A stretch of DNA of 64,000 bases from NCBI GenBank assembly GCA_002493515.1, contig DKYZ01000056.1:3271-67270 (forward strand), written 5' to 3'. Positions 44,018-52,621 of this stretch are shown here, in pieces. The number at the start of each line of letters is the position of its first letter. The stretch's first letter is position 1. A model generated the notes under the pieces. The model was not told where the DNA came from. It saw only the letters and a list, made by a program, of their open reading frames with translations, and did no database searches. Made by a program: the position numbers and the translations under genes. This stretch comes from Porphyromonadaceae bacterium UBA7087 (GTDB lineage Bacteria > Bacteroidota > Bacteroidia > Bacteroidales > Muribaculaceae).

Positions 44018-46384
44018 ATGAATTTCGTTACATCAGACCTCAGACGCAACATCACAAAGGTGGTCTGCCTCACAATAGGCCTGGCTGTCGGTTTCCTGCT
44101 TGTTGCCAAGGTATATTTCGAACAGACATACGATACGTTTTTCCCTGACCATGACAGGTTGTATCTGCTGAAGGAGAGCGTGGAGCAGAGCGGCGAGTAC
44201 AAGGAGTATAAGCAGGTGGCAGGGGCGATTGCCCCGGGAGTGAAGAGATACTGTCCCCAGGTGGAGGCGGCGACAAGAATCACGAGGTTTCTCGCGGAGT
44301 CGAATATACGTCTCGATGACGGACGCATGTTTGAGGCGGAGGGTTTCACTCTTGCCGACAGCAGTATGTTCGATGTGCTGCCCACAAAGATCCTGGCAGG
44401 CGATCCCCGTAAGGTGCTTGAGACCAAGAGCCAGGTAATGATTCCCCGTTCGCTCGCGGAAAAGATAGGAGGCGACGTTGTGGGGATGGAGTTCTGTGTG
44501 CCTGTGCTGTCGGAGCAATATAAGGCTACAATAGGTGGCGTGTATGAGGATTATCCGCTTAACTCCACAATTTATAACCATATCTATGTCAGTCTCCCCA
44601 CAATCGGCCTGTTCTCATACGACGGTCGCGACAACTGGGTAGGCAATGACCGTTATGCTGGATTCGTGAGGCTGGCTCCGGGTGTCTCGCCTGATGACCT
44701 GAAGCCGGGAATACGGAAGATGCTTGCCGACAACGTAGACCGTGAGGCATTGGAAGTATTGCATTTCAACATAGGAATGGAGCCTCTCGTAGGTCAGCAC
44801 ACAGGCGAAGGGAGCGTCGGGACTATGATAAGGATGCTCTCGCTCCTTGCTGTCATCATGCTCATGAGCGCGGGTCTGAATTATCTTCTCATTGTGATCG
44901 GGCAGATGGGGCACAGGTCGCGTGAGATGGCGGTCAGGAAGTGTTACGGCACCTCTAACCTCCGCATCTTCGGGCGCGTGATGGGGGAAAGCCTGTTCTT
45001 CCTTCTGGTCTCTGTGGCTCTCGCTCTTCTGCTGATATGGTGTTTCTCGGATCAGTGCAGGCAGCTGTTGGGCTATACACCGGCAGAACTCTTCTCCACC
45101 GGCAGGGTGTGGATAGTGGAAGCCGCTGTCGTGCTGGGTCTTCTGATTGTCACCGGTGCTGTTCCCGCCTGGCTTTATTGCCGCACACCCGTGGCCCACG
45201 CCTTCCGCAGCAACCGCCGTAGCCGCAAGGGCTGGAAGCTGGCATTGCTGTTCATACAGTTTTTCTCCTCCGGGCTGTTGATGTGTATGCTTGTGCTCGT
45301 GGGTCGCCAGTATTCGATGCTTTCCGGATATGACATGGGGTTCGAGTATGAGAATATAGGATATGTGTCGCTTAACGGGCTTCCGCAGGAATCGCGCAAG
45401 CCTGTGGTGGATGAGTTGAAGAGGCTCGGCTGTGTGGATGGAGTCGCTTCGAGTTATCAGAATCTTGTCGATCATGCCTCCGGCAATAATGTGTGGCTCG
45501 ACGATGAACCTCTGAATACGGTCAATGTGGCTGATATGTATTATGCCAATCCGGATCTCTTCAGGGCGATGGGCATGAGGATGCTCCAGGGCGATACATT
45601 CAGCGAGAATGCCGATTCCACACGTCATGAGGTGGTGGTCGAGAAACGTTTCATAAAGGTGTTTCAGGATAAGTTCGGAATCAAGGGGAATGATATGGTA
45701 GGACGTACTTTCCATATCACCGAACATGTCGGTCTTGACGGTTATGATGAGTTCACGATTTGTGGAGTCGTTGACGACATGACGCGCGGAGGGTTTTTCG
45801 CCGACGAGACCGACAGGAGGGCGGCCGTGTTTTTCCCGACCGATGAGATTCAGAATAATCTCTATGTCCGCTTCAACAAGCTGACGCCGGAGTCTCTTGC
45901 CCAGGCACAGGCTGCGATCGACCGCGTCGTAAAGGATAGGGATATCTACATATCCCCTTATCGGCTGCAGGTAGAGCGGCTCAGGGCTCCGGTGTGGAAT
46001 TTCGGAGTGTCGGTGATGATAATAGGAATCGCGATTCTGGTGATAGCCCTGATAGGTCTTGTGGGTTATACCGCCGACGAGGTGATGAGGCGCTCGCGTG
46101 AGATAGCCATACGCAAGGTGGCCGGGACTCCGGCGTCGAGCATAGTCCGCATGTTCTGTATCGACATCCTGAAAATCGCGCTCCCGTCGCTGGTGGCCGG
46201 CGGAGTCGTCTCGCTCATAGTGGGGCGCCGGTGGCTGTCGCAGTTCTCAAGCCAGGTGTCGCTGTCGCCGGCAGTGACTTTCGTATGTGTCGCGGCCCTC
46301 GTCCTGCTTGTCTTGTCGGTCACGGCCCTCAACAGTCTAAACGTGGCCCGCTCGAATCCCGTGGAGCATCTCCGCAGCGAGTGA
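44018..46384 (+). CDS. ABC transporter permease, FtsX/MacB type (two-fold repeated)
   Basis: A 788-residue permease from the ATG at 44018 (MNFVTSDLRRNITK); the frame opens 33 bases earlier inside the ATPase gene, but the ATG fits the family start. It has the long Bacteroidota layout: an N-terminal membrane segment, a periplasmic MacB-type domain (about 45-255), three membrane segments with MGHRSREMAVRKCYGTSNLRIFGRVMGES, a connecting segment (RTPVAHAFRS), then a second periplasmic domain and final membrane segments with DEVMRRSREIAIRKVAGTPASSIVRMF. The substrate is unknown; relatives export peptides, antibiotics or lipids. It ends the exporter operon controlled, by inference, by the divergent two-component system. 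Confidence 0.93.
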   Translation: MNFVTSDLRRNITKVVCLTIGLAVGFLLVAKVYFEQTYDTFFPDHDRLYLLKESVEQSGEYKEYKQVAGAIAPGVKRYCPQVEAATRITRFLAESNIRLDDGRMFEAEGFTLADSSMFDVLPTKILAGDPRKVLETKSQVMIPRSLAEKIGGDVVGMEFCVPVLSEQYKATIGGVYEDYPLNSTIYNHIYVSLPTIGLFSYDGRDNWVGNDRYAGFVRLAPGVSPDDLKPGIRKMLADNVDREALEVLHFNIGMEPLVGQHTGEGSVGTMIRMLSLLAVIMLMSAGLNYLLIVIGQMGHRSREMAVRKCYGTSNLRIFGRVMGESLFFLLVSVALALLLIWCFSDQCRQLLGYTPAELFSTGRVWIVEAAVVLGLLIVTGAVPAWLYCRTPVAHAFRSNRRSRKGWKLALLFIQFFSSGLLMCMLVLVGRQYSMLSGYDMGFEYENIGYVSLNGLPQESRKPVVDELKRLGCVDGVASSYQNLVDHASGNNVWLDDEPLNTVNVADMYYANPDLFRAMGMRMLQGDTFSENADSTRHEVVVEKRFIKVFQDKFGIKGNDMVGRTFHITEHVGLDGYDEFTICGVVDDMTRGGFFADETDRRAAVFFPTDEIQNNLYVRFNKLTPESLAQAQAAIDRVVKDRDIYISPYRLQVERLRAPVWNFGVSVMIIGIAILVIALIGLVGYTADEVMRRSREIAIRKVAGTPASSIVRMFCIDILKIALPSLVAGGVVSLIVGRRWLSQFSSQVSLSPAVTFVCVAALVLLVLSVTALNSLNVARSNPVEHLRSE

Positions 46385-46409
46385 CATACTGATTTGGTTC
46401 AGATAAAAA

Positions 46410-46448
46410 AGTCGCCGCAGTCCCGGAGAAACCGGGGCTGCGGCGACT
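46410..46448 (-). terminator. Strong 17-bp hairpin, terminator for the aspS operon side
   Basis: Arms 46410-46426 and 46432-46448 pair over 17 bp with one G-T pair and an AGAAA loop. On the minus strand it runs into TTTTTTATCT, so it terminates the zinc-ribbon gene; on the plus strand, after the permease, no T tract follows. Confidence 0.75.
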
Positions 46449-46483
46449 CTTGTCGGATTGAGCGGCGACTCTTGCCGGATTAT
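46440..46483. repeat. Two tandem copies of a 22-bp unit
   Basis: The unit beginning GCGGCGACTCTTG occurs at 46440-46461 and again at 46462-46483 with three differences, and a third partial GCGG follows. The first copy overlaps the 3' arm of the terminator, so it looks like a local duplication of terminator sequence. Confidence 0.7.
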
Positions 46484-46487
46484 GCGG

Positions 46488-47306
46488 TTATGCTTTTGAG
46501 GCGCGTGTGCGGCGACTCGGTTTGGCTGGAGCTGTCTCCGCCGGAGTGTCGTCGATACCCACCAGGGCGCCGTCGAGGATGATGCGTCCGCAGTATTCGC
46601 AGACAATCACCTTCTTGTGCATCTTTATCTCAAGCTGACGCTGGGGCGGAATCTTGTTGAAGCAACCTCCGCAGGCGTTGCGCTGCACGGTCACGATTCC
46701 GAGTCCGTTGCGGGCATTTCGGCGTATGCGCTTGAAGGCGGCGAGCGTGTAGGCGTCAACCTGGCTTTCAAGCTCCTTCGCCTTTATCATGATCTGCTCC
46801 TCCTGCTGGCGTGTCTCGGAAACAATCTCGTCAAGCTCACGGCGCTTGTCCTCGAGAATGTGCTCATTGTCGTTGAGCTCCTCCTCGGTGTTGGCTATCT
46901 CCTGGGCCTTAGCCTCCTGCTTCTCGATGGCCTGGCGGATGTTCTTCTCCGCAAGCTCTATCTCCAGCGACTCGAACTCCTTCTCCTTCTCGAGGAAAGC
47001 GAACTCGCGGTTGTTGCGGACGTTGTTGATCTGGTCCTCGTATTTGGCGATCTTCACCTTGCGGTCGGCAATCTCACCCTCTTTCTTCGAGACGAAGCTC
47101 CTGAGCTCGGCGATCTCGTCCTTGTATTTCTGAATGCGGGTCTGAAAACGCGCGATCTCGTCTTCAAGATCCTTCACCTCGTTGGGGAGCTCTCCCCGGA
47201 GAAACTTTATGCGGTCTATCTCGGAGAGATACGTCTGAAGCTTGTAGAGCGATTTCAGGCGGTCTTCGACGCTGCGTTCCTTGTCGTTTTTCTTATCGTT
47301 AGCCAT
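46488..47306 (-). CDS. C4 zinc-ribbon coiled-coil protein (CdsZ/HP0958-like)
   Basis: A 272-codon frame from the ATG at 47306 (MANDKKNDKERSVEDRLKSL). About residues 20-185 are a long coiled coil of charged heptads. A zinc ribbon follows with two CxxC pairs: ACGGCFNKIP and VCEYCGRIIL. The layout matches the C4-type zinc-ribbon family that includes CdsZ and HP0958, described as working in RNA or gene-expression control in some species; the exact role here is unknown. The tail is basic and Ala/Pro-rich (AETAPAKPSRRTRASKA). The frame is open upstream to 47420, but that part overlaps the Nif3-like gene. It lies 14 bases after that gene, in one operon with aspS. Confidence 0.85.
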   Translation of the reverse strand: MANDKKNDKERSVEDRLKSLYKLQTYLSEIDRIKFLRGELPNEVKDLEDEIARFQTRIQKYKDEIAELRSFVSKKEGEIADRKVKIAKYEDQINNVRNNREFAFLEKEKEFESLEIELAEKNIRQAIEKQEAKAQEIANTEEELNDNEHILEDKRRELDEIVSETRQQEEQIMIKAKELESQVDAYTLAAFKRIRRNARNGLGIVTVQRNACGGCFNKIPPQRQLEIKMHKKVIVCEYCGRIILDGALVGIDDTPAETAPAKPSRRTRASKA

Positions 47307-47320
47307 AGAATGAAATTGAT

Positions 47321-48106
47321 TTACAAATATTTGACTGGGTTCGACTCCGATTCCGAGAAATAGGTCACAAAGTCGGGGTATCTCTCGCGGATTATGCGCG
47401 AGAATATCTTGGTGGAGCAAAGCTCGCTCTCATAGTGTCCGATGTCAGCGATGAGAATCTCGAGCCCATGGGCGGTGAAGTCATGATATTTCACGTCGCC
47501 GGTGACATACACGTCGGCTCCGGCCTTTATCGCCTCGCCTATCAGGGATGCCCCGGCTCCGCCGCAGACCGCCACCCTCCGTATCACTATCTGGGGGCTC
47601 TGGGCCGAATACCTGAGCGCCCTGACGCTGAAGGTCTCCTTCACCCTCCTGAGGAACTCAAGCTTGGGCGTGGGGGTGATGTCGCCCACCACTCCCAGTC
47701 CTGCCTCGGGGTTCCCCTCCCTGGGCTCAAGCACCCTGAGGTTGCCCACTTTCAGCATATGGGCGATCTCATGGCTCACGCCGTCCCAGGCGCAGTCCAG
47801 GTTGGTATGCGCCGAATAGATGGCGATGCCGCTCTTCACAGCGTCAATCACGATGCGCTCCGTCGAGGTGCGCCCCGTCAACTCCTTAAGCCCTTTGAAG
47901 AGCAGGGGGTGATGGGTCACAATCATGTTACACTGCCTCTTCTTCGCTTCCTTCATGATGTCTTCCGTGACGTCGAGGCAGAGAAGGGCGGCGCTTACAT
48001 CCATCTCGGGATCGCCTACCTGGAGGCCGGCGTTGTCATAGCTCTCCTGGAGAGAGCGGGGAGCGAAATCCTCTATTACTTTGCAGATGTCTTTTACTTT
48101 TGGCAT
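47321..48106 (-). CDS. Nif3-like dinuclear metal-centre hexameric protein
   Basis: A 261-residue member of the NIF3/YbgI/DUF34 family, which forms hexameric rings with a two-metal site per subunit; its physiological substrate is debated (GTP cyclohydrolase I type 2 is a frequent but doubtful label). Metal-binding motifs are visible: IVTHHPLLFKGLK near 61 (His-His), SAHTNLDCAWDGVSHEIA near 98 (His, Asp) and the C-terminal IADIGHYESE (His, Glu). The VTGDVKYHD segment is also typical. It lies between aspS and the zinc-ribbon gene, a linkage often seen for the last two in Bacteroidota, from memory. Confidence 0.93.
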   Translation of the reverse strand: MPKVKDICKVIEDFAPRSLQESYDNAGLQVGDPEMDVSAALLCLDVTEDIMKEAKKRQCNMIVTHHPLLFKGLKELTGRTSTERIVIDAVKSGIAIYSAHTNLDCAWDGVSHEIAHMLKVGNLRVLEPREGNPEAGLGVVGDITPTPKLEFLRRVKETFSVRALRYSAQSPQIVIRRVAVCGGAGASLIGEAIKAGADVYVTGDVKYHDFTAHGLEILIADIGHYESELCSTKIFSRIIRERYPDFVTYFSESESNPVKYL

Positions 48107-48153
48107 TCTAATATCAGATGACGTCTTTCCTCATCGGAGGAGAGTGTGTCGGT

Positions 48154-49911
48154 TCAGTCTTTTTTCAGGTCAAGACGCAGCTGCAGCTCCTCGAGCTGGG
48201 CGTCGTCGATCGGCGAGGGCGATTCGTTCATCACGTCGCGTCCGCTGTTGTTTTTCGGGAATGCGATGACGTCGCGGATTGTATCGAGCCCGGCGAGAAT
48301 CGACACGAAGCGGTCGAAGCCCAGGGCGAGACCTCCGTGAGGGGGCGCTCCATACTTGAAGGCGTTCATCAGGAATCCGAACTGCTCCATTGCCCTCTCG
48401 GGAGTGAATCCGAGAAGCTCGAACATCTCGTCCTGAAGGGCCGCGTCGTGGATTCTTATCGAACCGCCGCCGAGCTCGGTGCCGTTCACCACTATGTCGT
48501 ATGCCGTGGCGCGTACCTCTCCCGTGGCTGAGCGCAGCTTGTCGACATCCTCCGGATTCGGGGATGTGAAGGGATGATGCATGGCGTAATACCTCTGCGT
48601 CTCGTCGTCCCATTCGAAGAGCGGGAAGTCGATCACCCACAGCGGAGCGAATACGTTCCTGTCGCGCAGTCCGAGACGGTTGCCCATCTCCAGACGCAGC
48701 TCGCAGAGCTGCTTGCGCGTCTTCATGGCCTCTCCGGTGAGCACGAGAATCAGGTCGCCCGGCTGTGCGTTCATCCTCTCTGCCCAGGCCTTGAGGTCGT
48801 CCTGGCTGTAGAATTTCGACACAGAGCTCTTGAAGCTGCCGTCGCTTTCCACCTTGACCCATATCATTCCCTTCGCGCCTACCTGCGGGCGTTTCACAAA
48901 CTCCGTGAGCTCGTCAAGCTGCTTGCGGGTGTAGCCCGCGCAGCCCTGCGCGCATATGCCCACCACGAGCTCGGCGTCGTCGGCTACGGAGAATCCTTTC
49001 CCCTTGGCTACGTCGTTGAGCTCCACGAAAGGCATACCGAAGCGGATATCCGGCTTGTCGGAGCCGTAGAGCTTCATGGCGTCGTGCCATGTCATGCGGG
49101 GGAACGGGTCGGTGAAGTCTATGCCCTTCACATATTTGAATATATGCTTCACGAGACCCTCGAACGTCTCTATGACGTCTTCCTGCTCCACGAAGCTCAT
49201 CTCGCAGTCGATCTGGGTGAACTCCGGCTGACGGTCGGCACGAAGGTCTTCGTCGCGGAAGCATTTCGCAATCTGGAAATAACGGTCGTAGCCGCTCACC
49301 ATGAGAAGCTGCTTGAAAAGCTGCGGGCTCTGCGGAAGGGCGTAGAACTCGCCCGGATTCATGCGCGAGGGCACGACAAAGTCACGTGCGCCCTCGGGTG
49401 TGGATTTCACCAGAATGGGGGTCTCGATCTCCAGGAAGCCCTTGGAGTCGAGGTAACGGCGGATCTCGAACGCCATCTTGTGGCGTAGCTCCAGGTTCTT
49501 GCGAACGCAGGGACGGCGAAGGTCGAGATAGCGGTATTTCATGCGGAGGTCATCGCCTCCGTCGGTGTTGTCTTCAATGGTGAAGGGAGGAATCTCGCTT
49601 CGGTTGAGCACCTTCAGCTCGTCGGCGATAATCTCTATGTCGCCCGTGGGCATGTTGGGGTTTTTCGAGCTTCTCTCGGCCACCTTGCCCTTGATCTGCA
49701 CCACAAACTCGCGGCCCAGGGTGTTGGCGGCATTGCACAGCTCGGGATTTATCTCATTGTTGAATACGACTTGGGTAATGCCGTAGCGGTCGCGCACGTC
49801 GACAAACGTCATGCCGCCCATCTTGCGGCTGCGCTGCACCCATCCGGCGATTGTGACGTCGCGCCCCGCGTCGGAGAGCCTCAGTTCGCCACATTTTGTG
49901 TCTCTGTACAT
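48154..49911 (-). CDS. aspS: Aspartate--tRNA ligase (AspS)
   Basis: Charges tRNA-Asp with aspartate. The 585-residue protein is the bacterial class IIb form with an N-terminal OB fold ([23 protein letters not shown]), class II motif 1, motif 2 ([18 protein letters not shown]) and motif 3 ([15 protein letters not shown]), plus the bacterial GAD insertion domain (about 295-410). The C-terminus [20 protein letters not shown] is standard. It is the first gene of an operon with the Nif3-like and zinc-ribbon genes, driven by a good promoter at 50007-50038. Confidence 0.98.
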   Translation of the reverse strand: MYRDTKCGELRLSDAGRDVTIAGWVQRSRKMGGMTFVDVRDRYGITQVVFNNEINPELCNAANTLGREFVVQIKGKVAERSSKNPNMPTGDIEIIADELKVLNRSEIPPFTIEDNTDGGDDLRMKYRYLDLRRPCVRKNLELRHKMAFEIRRYLDSKGFLEIETPILVKSTPEGARDFVVPSRMNPGEFYALPQSPQLFKQLLMVSGYDRYFQIAKCFRDEDLRADRQPEFTQIDCEMSFVEQEDVIETFEGLVKHIFKYVKGIDFTDPFPRMTWHDAMKLYGSDKPDIRFGMPFVELNDVAKGKGFSVADDAELVVGICAQGCAGYTRKQLDELTEFVKRPQVGAKGMIWVKVESDGSFKSSVSKFYSQDDLKAWAERMNAQPGDLILVLTGEAMKTRKQLCELRLEMGNRLGLRDRNVFAPLWVIDFPLFEWDDETQRYYAMHHPFTSPNPEDVDKLRSATGEVRATAYDIVVNGTELGGGSIRIHDAALQDEMFELLGFTPERAMEQFGFLMNAFKYGAPPHGGLALGFDRFVSILAGLDTIRDVIAFPKNNSGRDVMNESPSPIDDAQLEELQLRLDLKKD

Positions 49912-50006
49912 ATTTCTAATCGACTTCGGATTATTGTGAAGTTACAATTGCACGGGCTCGCGGCCCGGTGACACCGCGTGCCCCGGGTCCGCGCCCATAT
50001 TAATGT

Positions 50007-50038
50007 GCAAAGTTAATAAAAATTAGGCAGTTGACAAA
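50007..50038 (-). promoter_or_regulatory. Promoter for aspS (-33 TTTG, -7 TAACTTTGC)
   Basis: On the minus strand TTTG (50035-50038) precedes TAACTTTGC (50007-50015) by 19 bases, an exact match. The leader of about 90 bases that follows is very GC-rich (about 49945-49995) and can fold into strong stems. Confidence 0.7.
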
Positions 50039-50087
50039 AAAATTATCCACTGCCTCATATCTTTTCCCTTTTAAGACTCCGCGTGCC

Positions 50088-51050
50088 TTATTTTATGTAT
50101 GTCTCTATGGCCGTGAACTTCCCTTTCGGCACTATGCTCAGACCTTTCGCGCTTGCCGGAATCAGCACGCTGGTGCCCCTTCTGATCTCAAGCGTCTCGT
50201 TGCCGCAGACAAGGCTCGCCTCCCCCTCGGCGGCTATGATGACCACGAAGGTGTCGAACTCACTGTAGTCGCGGAGCACTTTCTCGTCGATCTGAAGAAG
50301 ATTTGTCGTGAAGAAGGGCGAAGTCACCAGATTCACCGGTATGTCGGGATGCGGGGTGTAGGCCACGCTGCGCCCCTCGGTGTCGTTGAAGTTGATGGCG
50401 TCGAAAGCGAGGTCGGTGTGAAGCTCACGTTCCTTTCCGTCCTTGTCCTTGCGCTTGTAGTCATACAGGCGGTAGGTGACGTCGGAGGTCTGCTGTATCT
50501 CCGCCACGAATGCTCCCTTGCCGATGGCATGCACACGCCCGGCTGGGATAAAGAAAGTGTCGCCGGGGTGGATGTCGTTGAAGTTCAGGACGTCCATGAT
50601 CTCGCCGGTCTCCACGAGCCTGCGGTAATCGCCGGGCTCCACCTGGCGGTTGAAACCGTTGGCCAGGCGCGCTCCCGGCTCTGCCCCGAGCACATACCAC
50701 ATCTCGCTCTTTCCGCTCTTCTTTCCGCGTTCATGCGCGAGCTTGTCGTCGGGATGCACCTGCACTGAAAGGTCTTCGCGGGCATCGATGAATTTTATCA
50801 GAAGCGGGAAGCGGTCGCCGTATTTCTTGTAGTTGCGCTCTCCCAGAAGAGAGGTGCCGTATTTGTCGATGAGCTGTGTGATGGTCTTCCCGGCGTCATG
50901 GCTGTTGGCCACTATCGACTCGTCTCCCTCCACTCCGGATATTTCCCAGCTTTCGCCTATGTTTTTCTGTTCTGTCTCGATTCCCTTGAAAGGGGCTATC
51001 CTTTCCCCTCCCCAGATTGTGGTCTTGAATATCGGTTTAAATGTCCACAT
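50088..51050 (-). CDS. manA: Mannose-6-phosphate isomerase, type I
   Basis: Zinc enzyme interconverting fructose 6-phosphate and mannose 6-phosphate, feeding GDP-mannose and GDP-fucose synthesis or mannose use. The 320-residue protein is the short bacterial class I form. Zinc ligands are Gln97 and His99 in SVQVHPDD, Glu116 in SEMWYVL and the His of IPAGRVHAIG near 175. The N-terminal FKTTIWGGERIAPFKG and ESWEISG motifs are typical. It stands alone on the minus strand, divergent from the small 51231 gene. Confidence 0.95.
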   Translation of the reverse strand: MWTFKPIFKTTIWGGERIAPFKGIETEQKNIGESWEISGVEGDESIVANSHDAGKTITQLIDKYGTSLLGERNYKKYGDRFPLLIKFIDAREDLSVQVHPDDKLAHERGKKSGKSEMWYVLGAEPGARLANGFNRQVEPGDYRRLVETGEIMDVLNFNDIHPGDTFFIPAGRVHAIGKGAFVAEIQQTSDVTYRLYDYKRKDKDGKERELHTDLAFDAINFNDTEGRSVAYTPHPDIPVNLVTSPFFTTNLLQIDEKVLRDYSEFDTFVVIIAAEGEASLVCGNETLEIRRGTSVLIPASAKGLSIVPKGKFTAIETYIK

Positions 51051-51230
51051 GTCTTTTATTGAGTGTTTCGTTTTTTTATATATTTAACAATTCCCGGGCC
51101 CAAGTTATCATGATGATTCTGAATCAACCGACTGAATGAGCCATTATTTTGTGAATTTTTCAGAAACTTCTCCGTCTGGTTTGTTTCTATAGTATCGTAT
51201 CCCTGGTTTCAGGATTTTAAAGACACTATT

Positions 51231-51467
51231 ATGGACGACAGATTAAGTTATGAAGAGAAGAGGGAGCTTCCCGACGATGTGTTCGGACTTCCCGAGCGCA
51301 GAGAGTATCCCATGCCCGACGCTGCCCATGTGAGGGCGGCCGAGGCCTATTTCCGTTACTGCCCCGAAGACCTCAAGCCGAGGCTTGCCAAGGCGATAGT
51401 GCGCTTCGGCAATATGTATGGGGTGGATGTGGAAAGCCCTACGGTGTTACATTACGCCGATATGTGA
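51231..51467 (+). CDS. Small soluble protein resembling DUF6582-type (phage-associated) proteins
   Basis: A 78-residue acidic protein. It contains an FGLPERREYPMPDAAHVRAAEAYF stretch (the central part of the motif FxLPxxRxYPMPDxAHVRxA), which resembles small DUF6582-type proteins often encoded in phage head-maturation regions, where the same motif precedes a helical segment. No other phage gene is near. It lies between manA and an S41 lipoprotein gene as a single gene. The protein could be a domesticated phage relic or an unrelated host protein; the family link is from memory and moderate. Confidence 0.6.
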   Translation: MDDRLSYEEKRELPDDVFGLPERREYPMPDAAHVRAAEAYFRYCPEDLKPRLAKAIVRFGNMYGVDVESPTVLHYADM

Positions 51468-51487
51468 CGGCTCTCTGTTTCCAGCGG

Positions 51488-52621
51488 TCATTGTGGCGTT
51501 CGTCCGTAGTCCGGATTGAACGCCTTTTTCTTCGCGCCCTCTCCTTCGGTTTGATCTATGTAGGCCCTCAGCAGGTCGAGGGCGAAATCTATGATGGCGT
51601 CCTTCCCTTGGGCAAGCTCCTCTTCGGGGGCGTGGACCTCGCAGCCGCGTGTCGGCTCTATGCCACCCTCGATGCTCTTTTTGTCGGCGTCCAGGATAGG
51701 ACAGGCCGAGAACCTGACAGCCCAGCCGTTGGGAATCTCCGATGAGAAGGGCAGGCCGCCTCCGCCGCCTGTCTTGGCTCCGGCCACAACCACATTGGGA
51801 AGCGATTTCATCACAGAGGTGAAGTCGTTGGCGGCGCTGAAGCATGAGCGGTTGGTGAGCAACACTATCGGGCCCCAATAGACGATGCGTCCCTGTTCGG
51901 CCGGCTCGTATTCCACCGCATAGGGCTTGGAGAAATCGTCATGCCCGGGTCCTGTCTTGTGGAGGATATAGCCTCCGGTCACTTTCTTGTCGATGAAGCG
52001 TGAGACGAGCGTACTGATGTTGGTGAGCGCGCCTCCTCCGTTGTCGCGGATGTCGATCACCATCCCCTTGGCCTTGTGCAGGATCGCGAGGATGTAGTCG
52101 AGATTTGTCTCTCCTATGTTGTAGGAGAAGGAGGGATAATACATATATCCGATGCTGTCGGGGAGCAGCATCTTGTATGTGATGCCGGACGTCGAGCCGT
52201 AGTCAAAATCTAGGTAGTATTGCTGCACGGTGCGGAGGTTGAAATCCTGCGCATAGTCGCTCCACCATTTCCTGTAGTAGCTGGTGTTGAACGATGATGT
52301 GAGGTTGACGTGGCCGTCGTGGAGCTCGTCGAGCATCCCGGCGCATATGTCGAACAGCTCGAGGATATTGGTCTCGGGCTTGATTCTGGCCCTGTACTGA
52401 CGTCCTACCGAGTCCCAGTCGATGCCTTTGTCGCTGAAGAAGCAGTAGCGTTGGTCCACAATGTCCCACAGGGCGTCGAAATTGCCGTATGCGTCGTTGG
52501 AATACTGGGGCGACTCATGACATGAGGTCAGTGCGGGTACGAGTGTCAATGCCATGGCGAGTGGCGCTCCCCATGCGCGTAGACGCTTTTTTGTGATGTG
52601 GTTAAGGTCAGTAGATCGCAT
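51488..52621 (-). CDS. S41 family peptidase, lipoprotein
   Basis: A 377-residue exported lipoprotein: hydrophobic signal, then the lipobox LTSC with Cys34. The S41 core shows MVIDIRDNGGGAL (substrate-loop motif), the nucleophile region TNRSCFSAANDF (serine in FSAAN) and GAKTGGGG with the lysine of the Ser-Lys dyad. The N-terminal DALWDIVDQRYCFF and AGMLDELHDGHVNL segments belong to the tricorn/Bacteroidota S41 subgroup; no clear PDZ domain is seen. The start overlaps the end of the DUF3316-like gene by 14 bases. The substrate is unknown; it should sit in the periplasm or on the outer membrane. Confidence 0.9.
   Translation of the reverse strand: MRSTDLNHITKKRLRAWGAPLAMALTLVPALTSCHESPQYSNDAYGNFDALWDIVDQRYCFFSDKGIDWDSVGRQYRARIKPETNILELFDICAGMLDELHDGHVNLTSSFNTSYYRKWWSDYAQDFNLRTVQQYYLDFDYGSTSGITYKMLLPDSIGYMYYPSFSYNIGETNLDYILAILHKAKGMVIDIRDNGGGALTNISTLVSRFIDKKVTGGYILHKTGPGHDDFSKPYAVEYEPAEQGRIVYWGPIVLLTNRSCFSAANDFTSVMKSLPNVVVAGAKTGGGGGLPFSSEIPNGWAVRFSACPILDADKKSIEGGIEPTRGCEVHAPEEELAQGKDAIIDFALDLLRAYIDQTEGEGAKKKAFNPDYGRTPQ

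Noticed and set aside
51149..51165. Rex operator upstream of the 51231 gene (TTGTGAA followed by TTCAGAA)
   Set aside because: The arms are close to consensus, but the spacer is three bases, not four, and the flanking genes are not typical targets.
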